A DNA stretch of 64,000 nt from Echinicola pacifica DSM 19836 (GCF_000373245.1 NZ_KB890756.1:160003-224002); one strand, 5' to 3'; shown: positions 28,078 through 37,779, counted from the first letter of the stretch. Notes: generated by a model from the sequence alone, not told the origin. A program made the numbers and translations.

Positions 28078-28479
28078 ATGCAGCAAATAGAATTTAAAAT
28101 TGGGGACCTTCCTTCTACGGAAAAGATCATAGAATTATATGATAATTCTGGAATAAATCGCCCCACTAGCGATCCTGGCCGTATTGAGATGATGTACCTT
28201 AACTCCAATCTGGTAATAACAGCCTGGGACGGGGACCTATTAATCGGGATATCAAGATCATTGACTGACTTTTGCTATGCGTGCTATTTGTCGGATCTTG
28301 CTGTGTCCAAGGAGTATCAAAAGCATGGTATAGGTAAAAAACTAATCGAAATCACCCAAAGAGAAATTGGAGAGGAGACCGCCTTGATTTTATTATCTGC
28401 TCCCACTGCCATGGACTATTATCCAAAGGTGGGCTTTGACCAGATCACGAACGGCTTCATCATCAAACGAAAAAAATAA
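28078..28479 (+). CDS. GNAT-family N-acetyltransferase
   Basis: Acetyl-CoA-dependent acyltransferase of 133 residues, one GNAT domain. Seen: beta-4/alpha-3 motif A LAVSKEYQKHGIGKKL, with the Q-x-x-G-x-G acetyl-CoA pyrophosphate loop, followed by ALILLSAPTAMDYYPKVGF as motif B. Substrate unknown; members of this short subgroup often act on small amines or protein N termini. It is 212 bases from the esterase gene and probably separately transcribed. No obvious link with polysaccharide use. Confidence 0.87.
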   Translation: MQQIEFKIGDLPSTEKIIELYDNSGINRPTSDPGRIEMMYLNSNLVITAWDGDLLIGISRSLTDFCYACYLSDLAVSKEYQKHGIGKKLIEITQREIGEETALILLSAPTAMDYYPKVGFDQITNGFIIKRKK

Positions 28480-28935
28480 ATACTCTACTTCCCTAGCCTC
28501 CTCTTGCTTACTGGAGGACATCAGTTGGTGGCTAAACCCTGCGCCACCCTACAAATCGCCTAAAGTATAACTACAAATTTTAGAGGAAGGAAATGCCCAC
28601 TGCACCCATATAATTTATTTTTAGGGAGAGTCCCAAAACCGTTTGTCAGTTTTTTTATCCACGCCTAATTTCAATCATAAATTTTGAGAATAATATTTGT
28701 GTGCTTTCCACACTTTATCTATATTGCATAGCGTGATTGAGATAGGTTTGTCCCAAGCTAATTCTCCCAAGCTATTGATTTTCCACACGTTATAGAAACA
28801 TCAATATGGGTCACCGACTATTGCATTAACCCTGAACGTCTAAAAAATTACCCACAGATTTGCCAGAGGGACAGCTATGTCCTGCGGAAAATCTGAATTA
28901 AATAAACCCTTAGTTTCAACCAATTTCAAGACGTT
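28480..28935. other. 456-base gap before the second GntR-type regulator
   Basis: No open frame worth calling and no AATCGATT or GTACTGT element. A dyad-like GACAGCTATGTCC-type stretch lies near 28871. Absence of the operator found before copy 1 suggests the two paralogous regulators are controlled differently. Confidence 0.4.
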
Positions 28936-29991
28936 ATGACATCAATAGCCCATGGACTTTTATTGCAGATCGACAGCAAATCCCGAATCCCAAAATACCA
29001 GCAGATCGTAGATTCCATCGTAAAGAATATTGAGAGAGGTGACCTCAAAGTAGGAGAAAAGCTCCCCTCCATCAATGATATCAGTGAAGAATACTACCTC
29101 AGCCGTGACACGGTGGTCCGGGCTTACAATTTACTTCGAGAGAAGAAAATCATCACTTCGGTGGTCAGCAAAGGCTTTTACGTTAATAAGGCCGTTAACT
29201 CCAGTAATAGCAAAATCCTTTTTGTGCTGAATAAGCTTAGCAATTATAAGCTTGAGATTTACAACACCTTCATCAATAGCATGGGCTCCGATCATCAGAT
29301 AGACTTGCAGGTATATCATTGTGACCCCAAGCTTCTGGTAAATATCATAGAAGAAAACCTAGGTGCTTATGACTATTTTGTGATCATGCCTCATTTCAAA
29401 AACAAGAATAATTTACATAGCAATACCAATCCTGAGGTAATCGACTGCCTCAAAAGCATCCCCAAAAATAAGCTGGTAATCATGGACAATTATCTTCCCG
29501 AATTGGGAGATGATGTGGCCTGTATCTACCAGGATTTTAAGACCGACCTTTATAAGGCTCTTGAGGAGGCAAAGGCCTTATTGCAAAAGTACGACAAGCT
29601 AATATTGGCTTTCCCCGACAACCCCATCTACCCCTATCCGAAGGAAATAAAGCAAGGATTTCTGAATTTCTGCAGCAATCATGGTATTGACGCAGAGGTG
29701 CTGGACAAGATCTATCCGGATATGGAGCTACAAAAGAAGGATGCTTATATCGTCATTGATGAAAATGATCTGGTAAGCTTAGTCAAGCAGACCCGGGATA
29801 TGCACTACGAAATCGGCAAGGACATAGGTGTGGTTTCCTATAATGACACCCCGCTGAAGGAACTTTTTGATATCACGGTGATCTCGACGGACTTCGAGCT
29901 TATGGGCGAGTCGGCAGCTTATATGATCAAAAAACATAAGCAGGAAGTGGTGCCAAACATCTTTTCCTTTATCGATAGAGGTTCCCTCTAA
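28936..29991 (+). CDS. GntR-type regulator with LacI-like sugar-binding domain (copy 2)
   Basis: Paralogue of the regulator at 23954, with the same order: GntR helix (SRIPKYQQIVDSIVKNI, VGEKLPSINDISEEYYLSRD) then effector domain (KILFVLNKLSNYKLEI, GAYDYFVIMPHFK, IGVVSYNDTPLKELFDI, FIDRGSL). The DNA-recognition helix is nearly unchanged (EEYYLSRDTV in both), so the two may bind the same sites. Differences concentrate in the effector domain, e.g. the DDMLRHNNYNQ loop against NKNNLHSNTNP, which could give a different ligand. Its stop is immediately followed by the stop of the convergent chloride-channel gene, with no spacer. Confidence 0.88.
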   Translation: MTSIAHGLLLQIDSKSRIPKYQQIVDSIVKNIERGDLKVGEKLPSINDISEEYYLSRDTVVRAYNLLREKKIITSVVSKGFYVNKAVNSSNSKILFVLNKLSNYKLEIYNTFINSMGSDHQIDLQVYHCDPKLLVNIIEENLGAYDYFVIMPHFKNKNNLHSNTNPEVIDCLKSIPKNKLVIMDNYLPELGDDVACIYQDFKTDLYKALEEAKALLQKYDKLILAFPDNPIYPYPKEIKQGFLNFCSNHGIDAEVLDKIYPDMELQKKDAYIVIDENDLVSLVKQTRDMHYEIGKDIGVVSYNDTPLKELFDITVISTDFELMGESAAYMIKKHKQEVVPNIFSFIDRGSL

Positions 29992-31290
29992 TCATTCCAG
30001 TTTGCCCATGCGCTTTCCCTTATTATGATCGAGGGAAATGTGCTTGGGTGAGCCGATGACCTGAGAGCCATAGATTCCCGAATGGCCGCTAAACAAGTAA
30101 GCCACCACGCAGGCGAGGCCAATGTACACGCCTGATTCGGAACCAAACAACTCGATCCCCATCAGGGTGCAGGACAAAGGCGTATTGGTGGCCCCAGAAA
30201 ACACCCCCACAAATCCCATCCCAGCGAGCAAAGCCATGGGCAGGGGAATAAATCCAGAAAGCATATTACCCAAAGTGGCTCCTGTATAAAATAGAGGCGT
30301 CACTTCTCCACCTTTGAAGCCTGCCCCAAGAGTAAGGGAGGTAAAACCTATTTTTGCTAAAAAATCATACCAAGGCACCTGCTGATCAAAGGCTTCAGAA
30401 ATCACCGGCACACCAAGACCAATATATCGGGTACTTCCAATCAAAAACACTAATAGGGCAATAATCAAACCTCCCACAAGAGGCCTAAAAGGAGCGTAGG
30501 AGATCTTTTTGAAAACCTCTGTCCAGAGCTGAGTGGATTTTGAAAATAGCCTTGCCGCCAAGCCAAAGCTTATCCCTGCCGGTATTATCCATAGTAAATT
30601 GGCGAGGTTCAAATCAGGAACGAAGGGCACCTCATAAGGGGTATGGTGAGCATGCCAAAAATCTGCGCAGGCATAATCCGCCATATAAGCTCCTAGAAAT
30701 GCCGGCAGAATGGATTCATACCGCACACGCCCCACAATAAGCCACTCCAGGGCAAAGACTGCTCCCGCCAGGGGTGTCCCAAAAACGGAGGCAAAACCCG
30801 CAGCTACCCCAAGGGTAATAATGGCCTTGCGATCAATAGGACCCATTTTCAGCCATTTGGTAAACTGATCTGCAATGGAACCACCCATCTGGATAGCAGT
30901 GCCCTCGCGACCTGCTGAGCCACCAAACAAATGCGTGGCGATGGTCCCAAATAAAACCAAAGGGGCCATCCGAATGGGAATAGTGTTGAGGGGATTGTAA
31001 AATTCCTCCAGCAGCTGGTTATTTCCCTTCACCACAGAGGCTCCATACTTATAATAAACCCATCCAATAATAAAACCTCCAATAGGCAGTAAGGCGATCA
31101 GAAAATGATGCTCATTACGGTACTCAGTAGCCCAGCTCAGCGCAAACAAGAAAAATGCAGAGGCAGTCCCAATCAAAAAACCAATGGTAATGGCCAATAA
31201 TAACCACTTAAAAGTGTAGATTAAACTAGGCCAAAACTCAAACTTGGTAAACTTTTTGAAATGGATAACTTTCCTTGCACTGTCCCACAT
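29992..31290 (-). CDS. ClC-family chloride channel or proton/anion antiporter
   Basis: Membrane protein with about ten hydrophobic segments. Seen: FGGSAGREGTAIQMGGSIAD, the ClC selectivity-filter and gating-glutamate signature (GREGP in E. coli ClcA; here Thr replaces Pro), and GAGFKGGEVTPLFYTGATLG, the second conserved block. At 432 residues it is a plain ClC core without CBS domains. A gating Glu suggests either an exchanger or a gated channel. Transport of chloride, fluoride or nitrate cannot be separated by reading. The gene is convergent with the GntR-type regulator and divergent from the TIGR01777 gene. Confidence 0.92.
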   Translation of the reverse strand: MWDSARKVIHFKKFTKFEFWPSLIYTFKWLLLAITIGFLIGTASAFFLFALSWATEYRNEHHFLIALLPIGGFIIGWVYYKYGASVVKGNNQLLEEFYNPLNTIPIRMAPLVLFGTIATHLFGGSAGREGTAIQMGGSIADQFTKWLKMGPIDRKAIITLGVAAGFASVFGTPLAGAVFALEWLIVGRVRYESILPAFLGAYMADYACADFWHAHHTPYEVPFVPDLNLANLLWIIPAGISFGLAARLFSKSTQLWTEVFKKISYAPFRPLVGGLIIALLVFLIGSTRYIGLGVPVISEAFDQQVPWYDFLAKIGFTSLTLGAGFKGGEVTPLFYTGATLGNMLSGFIPLPMALLAGMGFVGVFSGATNTPLSCTLMGIELFGSESGVYIGLACVVAYLFSGHSGIYGSQVIGSPKHISLDHNKGKRMGKLE

Positions 31291-31434
31291 AACGACTGGT
31301 TTTTAGGGGTATTTATTATGGAAGAGGATAAAATTGATGGATGAAAAAACAATAGAAAATCGCACTTTTCGAACAAATATATACTTTTTTCTTAACTTAA
31401 ATGAAGGCAGTCAGTTATATAAAAAAATGAAAAT

Positions 31435-32337
31435 ATGAAAAACATTCTCATTACCGGCGGCTCTGGATTAATCGGAAAAGCGCTCACCAAACACCTGGAA
31501 TCAGAGGGTAAAAGTGTCGCCTGGCTCAGCAGGTCTCCCGACAAGCAGCCGCAAAAATGCTATGAGTGGAATATTAAAGAAGGTTATATTGACGAAGCTG
31601 CCCTGGCCTGGGCGGATGCCATCATCCACCTGGCAGGAGCTAGCGTGGCCGACGAACGGTGGACAGCCGAAAGGAAAGAGCTCATCATCAAAAGCCGCAC
31701 AGAATCTGCAGAACTGATCTTCCAAAAACTAAAAAACCTGGATTCCCGACCTAGGGTATTTGTCTCCGCCAGTGGCTCCAACTATTACGGCCTAGACAAT
31801 GGCGCCAAATGGCTCAATGAAGAGGATCCGGCAGGGGATGACTTCCTCTCCGAAGTCGTGGTAGCTTGGGAGAATGCAGGCAAAAAGATCGCTTCTCTGG
31901 GCCTGCGCACCGTATTTCTACGAACCGGAGTGGTGCTGGATGCGGCCGGGGGCGCGCTGAGCCAAATGCTTCAGCCTCCTGTGGCGGCGCCTTTGGGCAG
32001 TGGAAATCAGTATATGAGCTGGATCCATATAGAAGACCTTGCGAGAATGTACGCTCATAGTCTAAAAAACGGGCATGTGTCAGGCATCTATAATGCCGTG
32101 GCTCCACACCCAGCCACCAATAAGCATCTCACCAAGGCTGCTGCCAAGCAAAAAGGAAAGCCTTATTTGGGCATTCCAGTGGCAGGTTTTATATTAAGAA
32201 TAGCTTTAGGAGAAATGGCAGGGATGATTTTAGGAAGTAATAAAATTTCCTGCGATAAGATGCTCAGCGCTGGATTTAAATTCAAATATGCCACAGTCGA
32301 GCATGCCCTTAAGGAGATCTATGGCAATGCCAGCTAA
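31435..32337 (+). CDS. TIGR01777-family NAD-dependent epimerase-like protein
   Basis: Extended SDR protein of unknown substrate (YfcH/SULA-like). Seen: N-terminal Rossmann loop ITGGSGLIG at 5-13, SGSNYYG at the catalytic Tyr region, and the C-terminal DUF1731-like part (AVAPHPATNKHLTKAAAK, ILGSNKISCDKMLSAGFKF). The length of 300 is typical. In some bacteria relatives are linked to cell division or lipid traits, but no function is assigned. Its stop codon overlaps the stop of a small convergent membrane protein gene. Confidence 0.93.
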   Translation: MKNILITGGSGLIGKALTKHLESEGKSVAWLSRSPDKQPQKCYEWNIKEGYIDEAALAWADAIIHLAGASVADERWTAERKELIIKSRTESAELIFQKLKNLDSRPRVFVSASGSNYYGLDNGAKWLNEEDPAGDDFLSEVVVAWENAGKKIASLGLRTVFLRTGVVLDAAGGALSQMLQPPVAAPLGSGNQYMSWIHIEDLARMYAHSLKNGHVSGIYNAVAPHPATNKHLTKAAAKQKGKPYLGIPVAGFILRIALGEMAGMILGSNKISCDKMLSAGFKFKYATVEHALKEIYGNAS

Positions 32338-32510
32338 AGAATGGCCTTTCCTCTACCGATCAGAAACCATAAGATGGTACCGATAAAAGGCACAAGAATG
32401 ACTATTAGCAGCCAAAGCACCTTATCCCGGTCGGTATGAAACCTACTTCTCACCACGTCGATGATAGTTAGCACATAGATGACTGTTCCGATGAGGCCCA
32501 TTTTATACAT
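32334..32510 (-). CDS. 58-residue PLDc_N-like membrane protein
   Basis: Short gene on the minus strand with ATG at 32508-32510 and TAG at 32334-32336. The product starts MYKMGLIGTVIYVLTIIDVV, has a basic and polar turn RSRFHTDRDK, then a second hydrophobic helix (VLWLLIVILVPFIGTILWFL) and IGRGK. The W-x-x-x-I-x-x-x-P-x-x-G-x-x-x-W-x-x-x-G-R pattern is that of the phospholipase D nuclease N-terminal (PLDc_N) domain, found alone in many Bacteroidota. No catalytic HKD motif. Its 3' end overlaps the stop of the TIGR01777 gene by 3 bases. Confidence 0.8.
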   Translation of the reverse strand: MYKMGLIGTVIYVLTIIDVVRSRFHTDRDKVLWLLIVILVPFIGTILWFLIGRGKAIL

Positions 32511-32652
32511 ATCGTTTTATTATTTTTCTACAATGGATAAAATAAGCAATCCGATCAGGTTATTTTACCATCAACATGAATTTAATTCAATTATTAAGAA
32601 AATTTTGTTGAGTTTTGAATAATAGAAATCAGAAAGAACTAATCTTATTATT

Positions 32653-35217
32653 ATGTTCAAAAAATTAATATTCCTTTTGTTACTCTTGCAAGCAAACAGC
32701 CTTATTGCTCAGGAGAAAGTCCCTTTAGAGTATTACCTTAAACCTGGCTACTCGTATAATCCCGATATCCCAACGCCCGAATCCGTCCTTGGATACAATA
32801 TTGGAGAGTGGCATGTCAGCTATGATCAGGTATATATGTATATGCAGGCCCTGGCGGAAGCTTCTGACAGGATCAAGCTGGAAGTCACTGGCAGGACCTA
32901 TGAGAAGCGCCCCTTAATGATGCTTACCATAAGCCACCGGGACAATCTGGGCAAGCTTAATGCAATAAAATACCAGCGGAGCCAATTAAGGATTCCTGCA
33001 GAATCTAGGAATGTGGACTTGGAAGCCTTGCCGGTGGTGACCTATATGGGCTATTCGGTTCATGGAAATGAAGCCAGTGGGGTAAATGCCTCCCTCCTTG
33101 CTGCCTACCACTTTGCGGCAGCCAATGAAATCGAGGAAGACCTAAAAAGCATCATTATCCTGATGGAACCAGGGATAAATCCTGACGGAATCAATAGATT
33201 CTCCTCATGGGTAAATTCCAATCGAAGCATTCATATGAATGGCGATCCTAATAATAGAGAGCTTAATGAAGCTTGGCCGAGAGGCCGCACCAACCATTAT
33301 TGGTTTGACCTAAACAGAGACTGGCTTCCTGTGCAGCATCCAGAATCAAGAGCAAGAATCACCAAAATCCAGGAGTGGAAACCGAATTTGATCCTGGATT
33401 TTCATGAGATGGGCACCAATAGCACCTTCTTCTTTCAGCCAGGAATTCCTTCCAGAAATCACCCGCTTACCCCTGCCAAGAATTTTGAGCTGACAGAAAA
33501 AATAGCCCAATACCATGCAAAGTACCTGGATGAAATAGGCTCTCTTTATTTTACACAAGAGAGTTACGATGACTTTTACTATGGTAAAGGATCCACCTAC
33601 CCCGATGTACAGGGGCAAGTGGGGATTTTATTTGAGCAAGCCTCCTCCAGAGGACACCTTCAGGAGAGTGTAAATGGCCCATTGACCTTTGCTTTTACGG
33701 TAAGAAATCAGTTTACCGCCTCCCTGTCCTCCTTTGAGGCCTCGGTGGCCATGAGGAAAGAACTCAATAGTTATATGAGGGATTTCTATATAGATGCCAA
33801 GTCAGATGCAGATGCAGACACCAATAAGGCCTATATTTTTGGTCTGGCGAAGGATAAGGGCCGTACCTACCACTTGGCGGATATGATCTTATACCATGAT
33901 ATAAAATTATACAGCCTCAAAGAAGACATCAAAATCAATGGGCTGGACTTCAAGGCAGACCGAGCATTTATCGTTCCGCTAAACCAGCCACAATATCGCC
34001 TTATCAAGGGGATGTTTGAGACACGGACGGATTTTCAAGACAGCCTATTCTATGATGTATCGGCTTGGACCTTACCGATGGCCTTTGATATGGACTTCAT
34101 GGCGCTCAACTCCCGCATCCTGAATCTCGCTAATGTCGAGGAAGTGAAGAAGGGCATCACCCTGCCCCAAGGCAAGGTAAATGGTGCTGCCGGTGCCTAT
34201 TCCTATGCCTTCGAGTGGAACGAATATTACGCCCCAAAGGCTGCGTTTAAACTGATGGAGAAAGGATATAATCTACGCCTAGCCCATGAAGCCTTTGATA
34301 TCACTGGAGACCTCAGCATGGGCAGAGGGAGTATCTTGGTGGATAAGGGCCGACAGCCTGTAAGTGATCAGACCTTCTTTGAAGACCTTCAGTCTATCGC
34401 TAAACTTACCGGAATCACTATTCATGGCATCAACACGGGCTATACGGGTGGCATCAATATGGGCTCGCCAAGTATAGACGTTTTGGAAAAACCTGAGGTC
34501 GCTCTATTGGTGGATGGAGGAGTGTATAGCAATGAGGCCGGTGAAATCTGGCATTTGCTAGACCAGCGCCTTGAGATGCCTATCACCCTGCTGCCCTCGG
34601 ATGAGATGAACAGCGCTGACTTAAACAGGTACAATGTCATCGTACTTCCCAATGGAAGTTATGGCAATATCAGCAAATCCGGGGTGGAATCACTCAAGTC
34701 TTGGGTGCGCGCCGGAGGCACCATCATTGCCAGAGGCAGAGCTTTGGAATGGCTTAATAGTCAGCAAATCGGTGAATTTTCCTTCAAGACTGAAACCGAA
34801 AAAGACAGCACGATCCAAAAAAGCTACGCGAACCTATCCAATGATTTTGGCTCTAAGGTAACGGGGGGCGCGATCTTTAAGGTGAAGCTGGATCTCAGCC
34901 ACCCTCTGGGATATGGCTATGACAAGGAAGATATGTACACCTTCCGTAATAGCAACCAATTCCTACTTCCCTCCAAGAATCCATATGCCAATCCACTGGT
35001 ATATACTGATAGTCCTCTGGCCAGCGGTTACGTCTATCCGTTTAACTTGGAGCAAATGAAAAATACCGCCATGATCCGCGTATCTGCGGTAGGAAGAGGT
35101 AAGGTAATTGGCTTTGTGGACGACCCCAATTTCAGAGCCTTCTGGTTTGGCACCAATAAGCTATTCTTCAATAGTATTTTCTTTGGGCAAACCATCAGCA
35201 GTAGCTCAGCCCGCTAA
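32653..35217 (+). CDS. secreted M14-family zinc carboxypeptidase
   Basis: Metallopeptidase predicted to act on peptides outside the cytoplasm. Seen: signal peptide ending near LIAQ (17-20), zinc ligands in YSVHGNEASG (His137, Glu140) and LDFHEMG (His251), FDLNRDW for the substrate-carboxylate Asn-Arg, and GILFEQASSRG with the likely catalytic Glu. The C-terminal half (from about 570) contains VALLVDGGVYSNEAGEIW and GTIIARGRALEWL, a class I glutamine amidotransferase-like fold common in this subgroup. At 854 residues it is typical of long Bacteroidota M14 proteins. A perfect intrinsic terminator follows. Confidence 0.9.
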   Translation: MFKKLIFLLLLLQANSLIAQEKVPLEYYLKPGYSYNPDIPTPESVLGYNIGEWHVSYDQVYMYMQALAEASDRIKLEVTGRTYEKRPLMMLTISHRDNLGKLNAIKYQRSQLRIPAESRNVDLEALPVVTYMGYSVHGNEASGVNASLLAAYHFAAANEIEEDLKSIIILMEPGINPDGINRFSSWVNSNRSIHMNGDPNNRELNEAWPRGRTNHYWFDLNRDWLPVQHPESRARITKIQEWKPNLILDFHEMGTNSTFFFQPGIPSRNHPLTPAKNFELTEKIAQYHAKYLDEIGSLYFTQESYDDFYYGKGSTYPDVQGQVGILFEQASSRGHLQESVNGPLTFAFTVRNQFTASLSSFEASVAMRKELNSYMRDFYIDAKSDADADTNKAYIFGLAKDKGRTYHLADMILYHDIKLYSLKEDIKINGLDFKADRAFIVPLNQPQYRLIKGMFETRTDFQDSLFYDVSAWTLPMAFDMDFMALNSRILNLANVEEVKKGITLPQGKVNGAAGAYSYAFEWNEYYAPKAAFKLMEKGYNLRLAHEAFDITGDLSMGRGSILVDKGRQPVSDQTFFEDLQSIAKLTGITIHGINTGYTGGINMGSPSIDVLEKPEVALLVDGGVYSNEAGEIWHLLDQRLEMPITLLPSDEMNSADLNRYNVIVLPNGSYGNISKSGVESLKSWVRAGGTIIARGRALEWLNSQQIGEFSFKTETEKDSTIQKSYANLSNDFGSKVTGGAIFKVKLDLSHPLGYGYDKEDMYTFRNSNQFLLPSKNPYANPLVYTDSPLASGYVYPFNLEQMKNTAMIRVSAVGRGKVIGFVDDPNFRAFWFGTNKLFFNSIFFGQTISSSSAR

Positions 35218-35224
35218 GCTATTA

Positions 35225-35259
35225 AATCCCTTGTCAGATCCTGACAAGGGATTTTTTTT
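35225..35259 (+). terminator. intrinsic terminator after the M14 peptidase gene
   Basis: AATCCCTTGTCAG (35225-35237) and CTGACAAGGGATT (35241-35253) are perfect complements around a 3-base loop, followed by a T run to 35259. Confidence 0.9.
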
Positions 35260-35427
35260 GTCCCACCGCTCTTACGCTTTCCATTCCTAGTCGAAGAGCT
35301 TGGCTATATATCCGAAAAACAATCAGAATCTACCTACTTTTTGTACTCTTAAAAGCAGAGATATGAATTTGCACTTTTCTATATTATAATTATATCGTAA
35401 ATTGCACGCTAATTCCATAAGTACATC

Positions 35428-35931
35428 ATGATCCAAAAATTATTCCCTTTAGACAAAAACTACATCCTTCGCCAGGCGCAGTCAGTGATGGAGGAGGAAC
35501 TATTGGTGATAATGGTGGAGCAAATGAAAGCATCCTATACCCAGCTGTACAATCCTCTGGGGCTGGTGGATGATACTTATGGAAGGATCATCGGTTCTTC
35601 TGACTATCCTGTGGATAGAATAGCGGTAATTTATGAGCAACTCAGTGGAATATATCGCTATAAGTTCGGGTCAAACCAACTGGAATTGCTTTTTGATGGC
35701 AGGAGTCATCTGGACAAATACCGAGAAGATTGGAAGGAACAGTTTATTCAGTGGATCCAGGAACTGGGAGCGCATGAATCATATGTCAAAACAATGCTTC
35801 GGATGACTGTACTTTTTGATGGGGAAAACAGGGCGGAATTTGCAGAAAACAGATGTAAGAGTTTTGTCAATGACTTTTTTAAGCTCAAGGTAGTCAAAAG
35901 AAAAGGAGCACTAAAGCTAAAAACTGCGTAA
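35428..35931 (+). CDS. uncharacterised 167-residue cytoplasmic protein
   Basis: No family recognised. Seen: no signal peptide or membrane segment, a helical N terminus (YILRQAQSVMEEELLVIMVEQMK), a central RIAVIYEQLSGIYRYKFGSNQLELLFDG stretch that looks like alternating helix and strand, a Trp-rich helix (WKEQFIQWIQELG), and a strongly basic C terminus (LKVVKRKGALKLKTA) that could touch nucleic acid. The frame is intact and has normal codon use. It lies alone between a terminator and the convergent acylphosphatase gene. Confidence 0.65.
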   Translation: MIQKLFPLDKNYILRQAQSVMEEELLVIMVEQMKASYTQLYNPLGLVDDTYGRIIGSSDYPVDRIAVIYEQLSGIYRYKFGSNQLELLFDGRSHLDKYREDWKEQFIQWIQELGAHESYVKTMLRMTVLFDGENRAEFAENRCKSFVNDFFKLKVVKRKGALKLKTA

Positions 35932-35964
35932 TTAGCTGAAATTCAGACCGTATAACCTCCCCCA

Positions 35965-36231
35965 CTATATAATTTCGAAGCCTTTGCAAGGCATGTCATA
36001 ACCCTCATCCAATAGCAATAATTGCTGCACATCAGCGGTTTCAGGACCATGCTTTAGCCATTCAGCCATTTGCTGTACCTCTTGCTCTCCTCCTTGGATA
36101 AATACAATCACCGAACCATCTTCCTCATTTCTTACCCAACCCTTTAGATTCAAATCGCCTGCTCTTTCCTGTGTGCTCTTTCTAAAAAAAACACCCTGAA
36201 CTTTCCCTAAAATCTTAAATTTCTTGTGCAT
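35965..36231 (-). CDS. acylphosphatase
   Basis: Small cytoplasmic enzyme that hydrolyses acyl phosphates. Seen: LGKVQGVFFRKSTQERA with catalytic Arg17 and GWVRNEEDGSV with catalytic Asn35, the two invariant residues, and a C-terminal segment of the ferredoxin-like fold. I start at the ATG complement of 36229-36231, giving 88 residues, the normal size; an upstream in-frame start at 36282 would add 17 residues before the first strand. Convergent with the hypothetical gene at 35428. Confidence 0.93.
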   Translation of the reverse strand: MHKKFKILGKVQGVFFRKSTQERAGDLNLKGWVRNEEDGSVIVFIQGGEQEVQQMAEWLKHGPETADVQQLLLLDEGYDMPCKGFEII

Positions 36232-36676
36232 TGACTTAAAAAACAATTGGTTTCTGAAAGGAATAAATTTATAAAATTCCATCCAACAAAGTCCTTCCTA
36301 CTGTATTCTTTTTATTATTATTAGTGATGAATTGAGGATAATCAAGGTTCAAAGGTTAAATTCTAATAATGCTTAGGCATTCCTATTAGACTAGGAAATC
36401 TATAATAAGGCTTGGTGACCGATGAGCCAGGGGTTATCGTTTTTGTATTCCCCCTTTCATTATTAGCTTGGGTCCTAATCAGACCCCTAAAGGAAAGAGT
36501 GAATGCATCAGTGCCTGATCTAAGGCCACTGATTATAGCAAAGGCTCAGATCGTACCCTAAAAGTCATCTAAGGTATAGGAAATAGTATTTCTTGACCAG
36601 TAGTAAAAAAGGGGGATTGATGAAAAAGTACATAAAGTTTAAACTTGCCAGGTACAAATCGTGTTAGGTATCATAT
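36232..36676. other. 445-base gap before the VWA gene
   Basis: AT-rich, no recognised gene, RNA or strong hairpin. It should hold the promoters of the acylphosphatase gene and of the VWA-AAA operon. Confidence 0.4.
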
Positions 36677-37777
36677 ATGAAAGGATTCCGTTTTACAAAG
36701 TACAGCCCAAACCAGGACCCCAACAAAACCACCTTCGAAAACCTTCTAGACATTTTTTTGCAGTTGGTGACGATGACGGGTGGGGATGTGTCGGAAGCTC
36801 TCAGTTGGCTGACTAATTTGGACAATCGCTATGGCATGACCAATCCCTCCTATGGCATTGGGGACTTCATTGATGAGCTCAAGGAAAAAGGCTATTTGAC
36901 AGAAGACAACCAGAAGGGTGAGATAAAAATCACTGGAAAGTCAGAGCAGCAGATACGCAAAAGCGCATTAGAGGAGATCTTTGGGAAGCTGAAGCGAGGC
37001 AAAGGCGGCCAGCACCGCAGTACCCATACGGGTCTGGGAGATGACCGAGGCACCGACCGAAGGCCTTTTGAGTTTGGAGATAGCCTGGAGCAAATTGCCT
37101 TGACCGATTCGCTGCGAAATGCGCAGGTGAATCACGGTTTTTCGGGAGATTTCCTGCTCACAGAGGATGATCTGGAAGTAACCGAAAATGAGTTTAAAAC
37201 TCAGACCAGCACGGTATTGATGATCGATATCTCTCATTCGATGATTCTCTATGGTGAGGACCGCATCACCCCCGCCAAGAAGGTGGCCATGGCCCTTGCG
37301 GAGCTGATCAAAACCCGCTACCCAAAGGACACCTTGGACATTATCGTATTTGGGAATGACGCTTGGCAGATCGACATCAAGGATTTACCTTATCTTCAAG
37401 TCGGACCCTACCATACCAATACGGTGGCCGGCTTACAGCTCGCCATGGACCTGCTGCGGCGGAGAAAAAACCCCAACAAGCAGATATTTATGATCACCGA
37501 CGGGAAGCCAACCTGCCTCAAAGTAGGCATTAAATACTATAAAAATAGCTTTGGGATTGACAGCAAAATCTTAAATGAAACGCTAAAGCTGGCCGCTCAA
37601 TGTCGGAAACTAAAAGTACCTGTCACCACCTTTATGATTGCCTCAGATCCCTACCTTAAGGAATTTGTCCAGGAGTTTACCAAGGTGAATAATGGTAATG
37701 CCTATTATAGCAGCCTTAAGGGACTGGGCCATTTGATTTTTGAAGATTATAGACGAAATAGAACTAAACGCTTTTGA
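36677..37777 (+). CDS. VWA-domain protein (magnesium-chelatase subunit D-like)
   Basis: Partner of the AAA ATPase encoded just downstream; such pairs act as metal- or protein-complex remodelling chaperones. Seen: a helical N-terminal domain, a Gly/Arg-rich linker (about 105-130), and a von Willebrand A domain beginning STVLMIDISHSMILYG with the MIDAS motif D184-x-S186-x-S188, then FMITDGKPT for the later metal-binding Asp. About 366 residues. The stop TGA is 2 bases before the ATG of the ATPase gene, indicating translational coupling. There are no porphyrin or chlorophyll genes nearby, so magnesium chelation itself is unlikely. Confidence 0.87.
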   Translation: MKGFRFTKYSPNQDPNKTTFENLLDIFLQLVTMTGGDVSEALSWLTNLDNRYGMTNPSYGIGDFIDELKEKGYLTEDNQKGEIKITGKSEQQIRKSALEEIFGKLKRGKGGQHRSTHTGLGDDRGTDRRPFEFGDSLEQIALTDSLRNAQVNHGFSGDFLLTEDDLEVTENEFKTQTSTVLMIDISHSMILYGEDRITPAKKVAMALAELIKTRYPKDTLDIIVFGNDAWQIDIKDLPYLQVGPYHTNTVAGLQLAMDLLRRRKNPNKQIFMITDGKPTCLKVGIKYYKNSFGIDSKILNETLKLAAQCRKLKVPVTTFMIASDPYLKEFVQEFTKVNNGNAYYSSLKGLGHLIFEDYRRNRTKRF

Positions 37778-37779
37778 GC

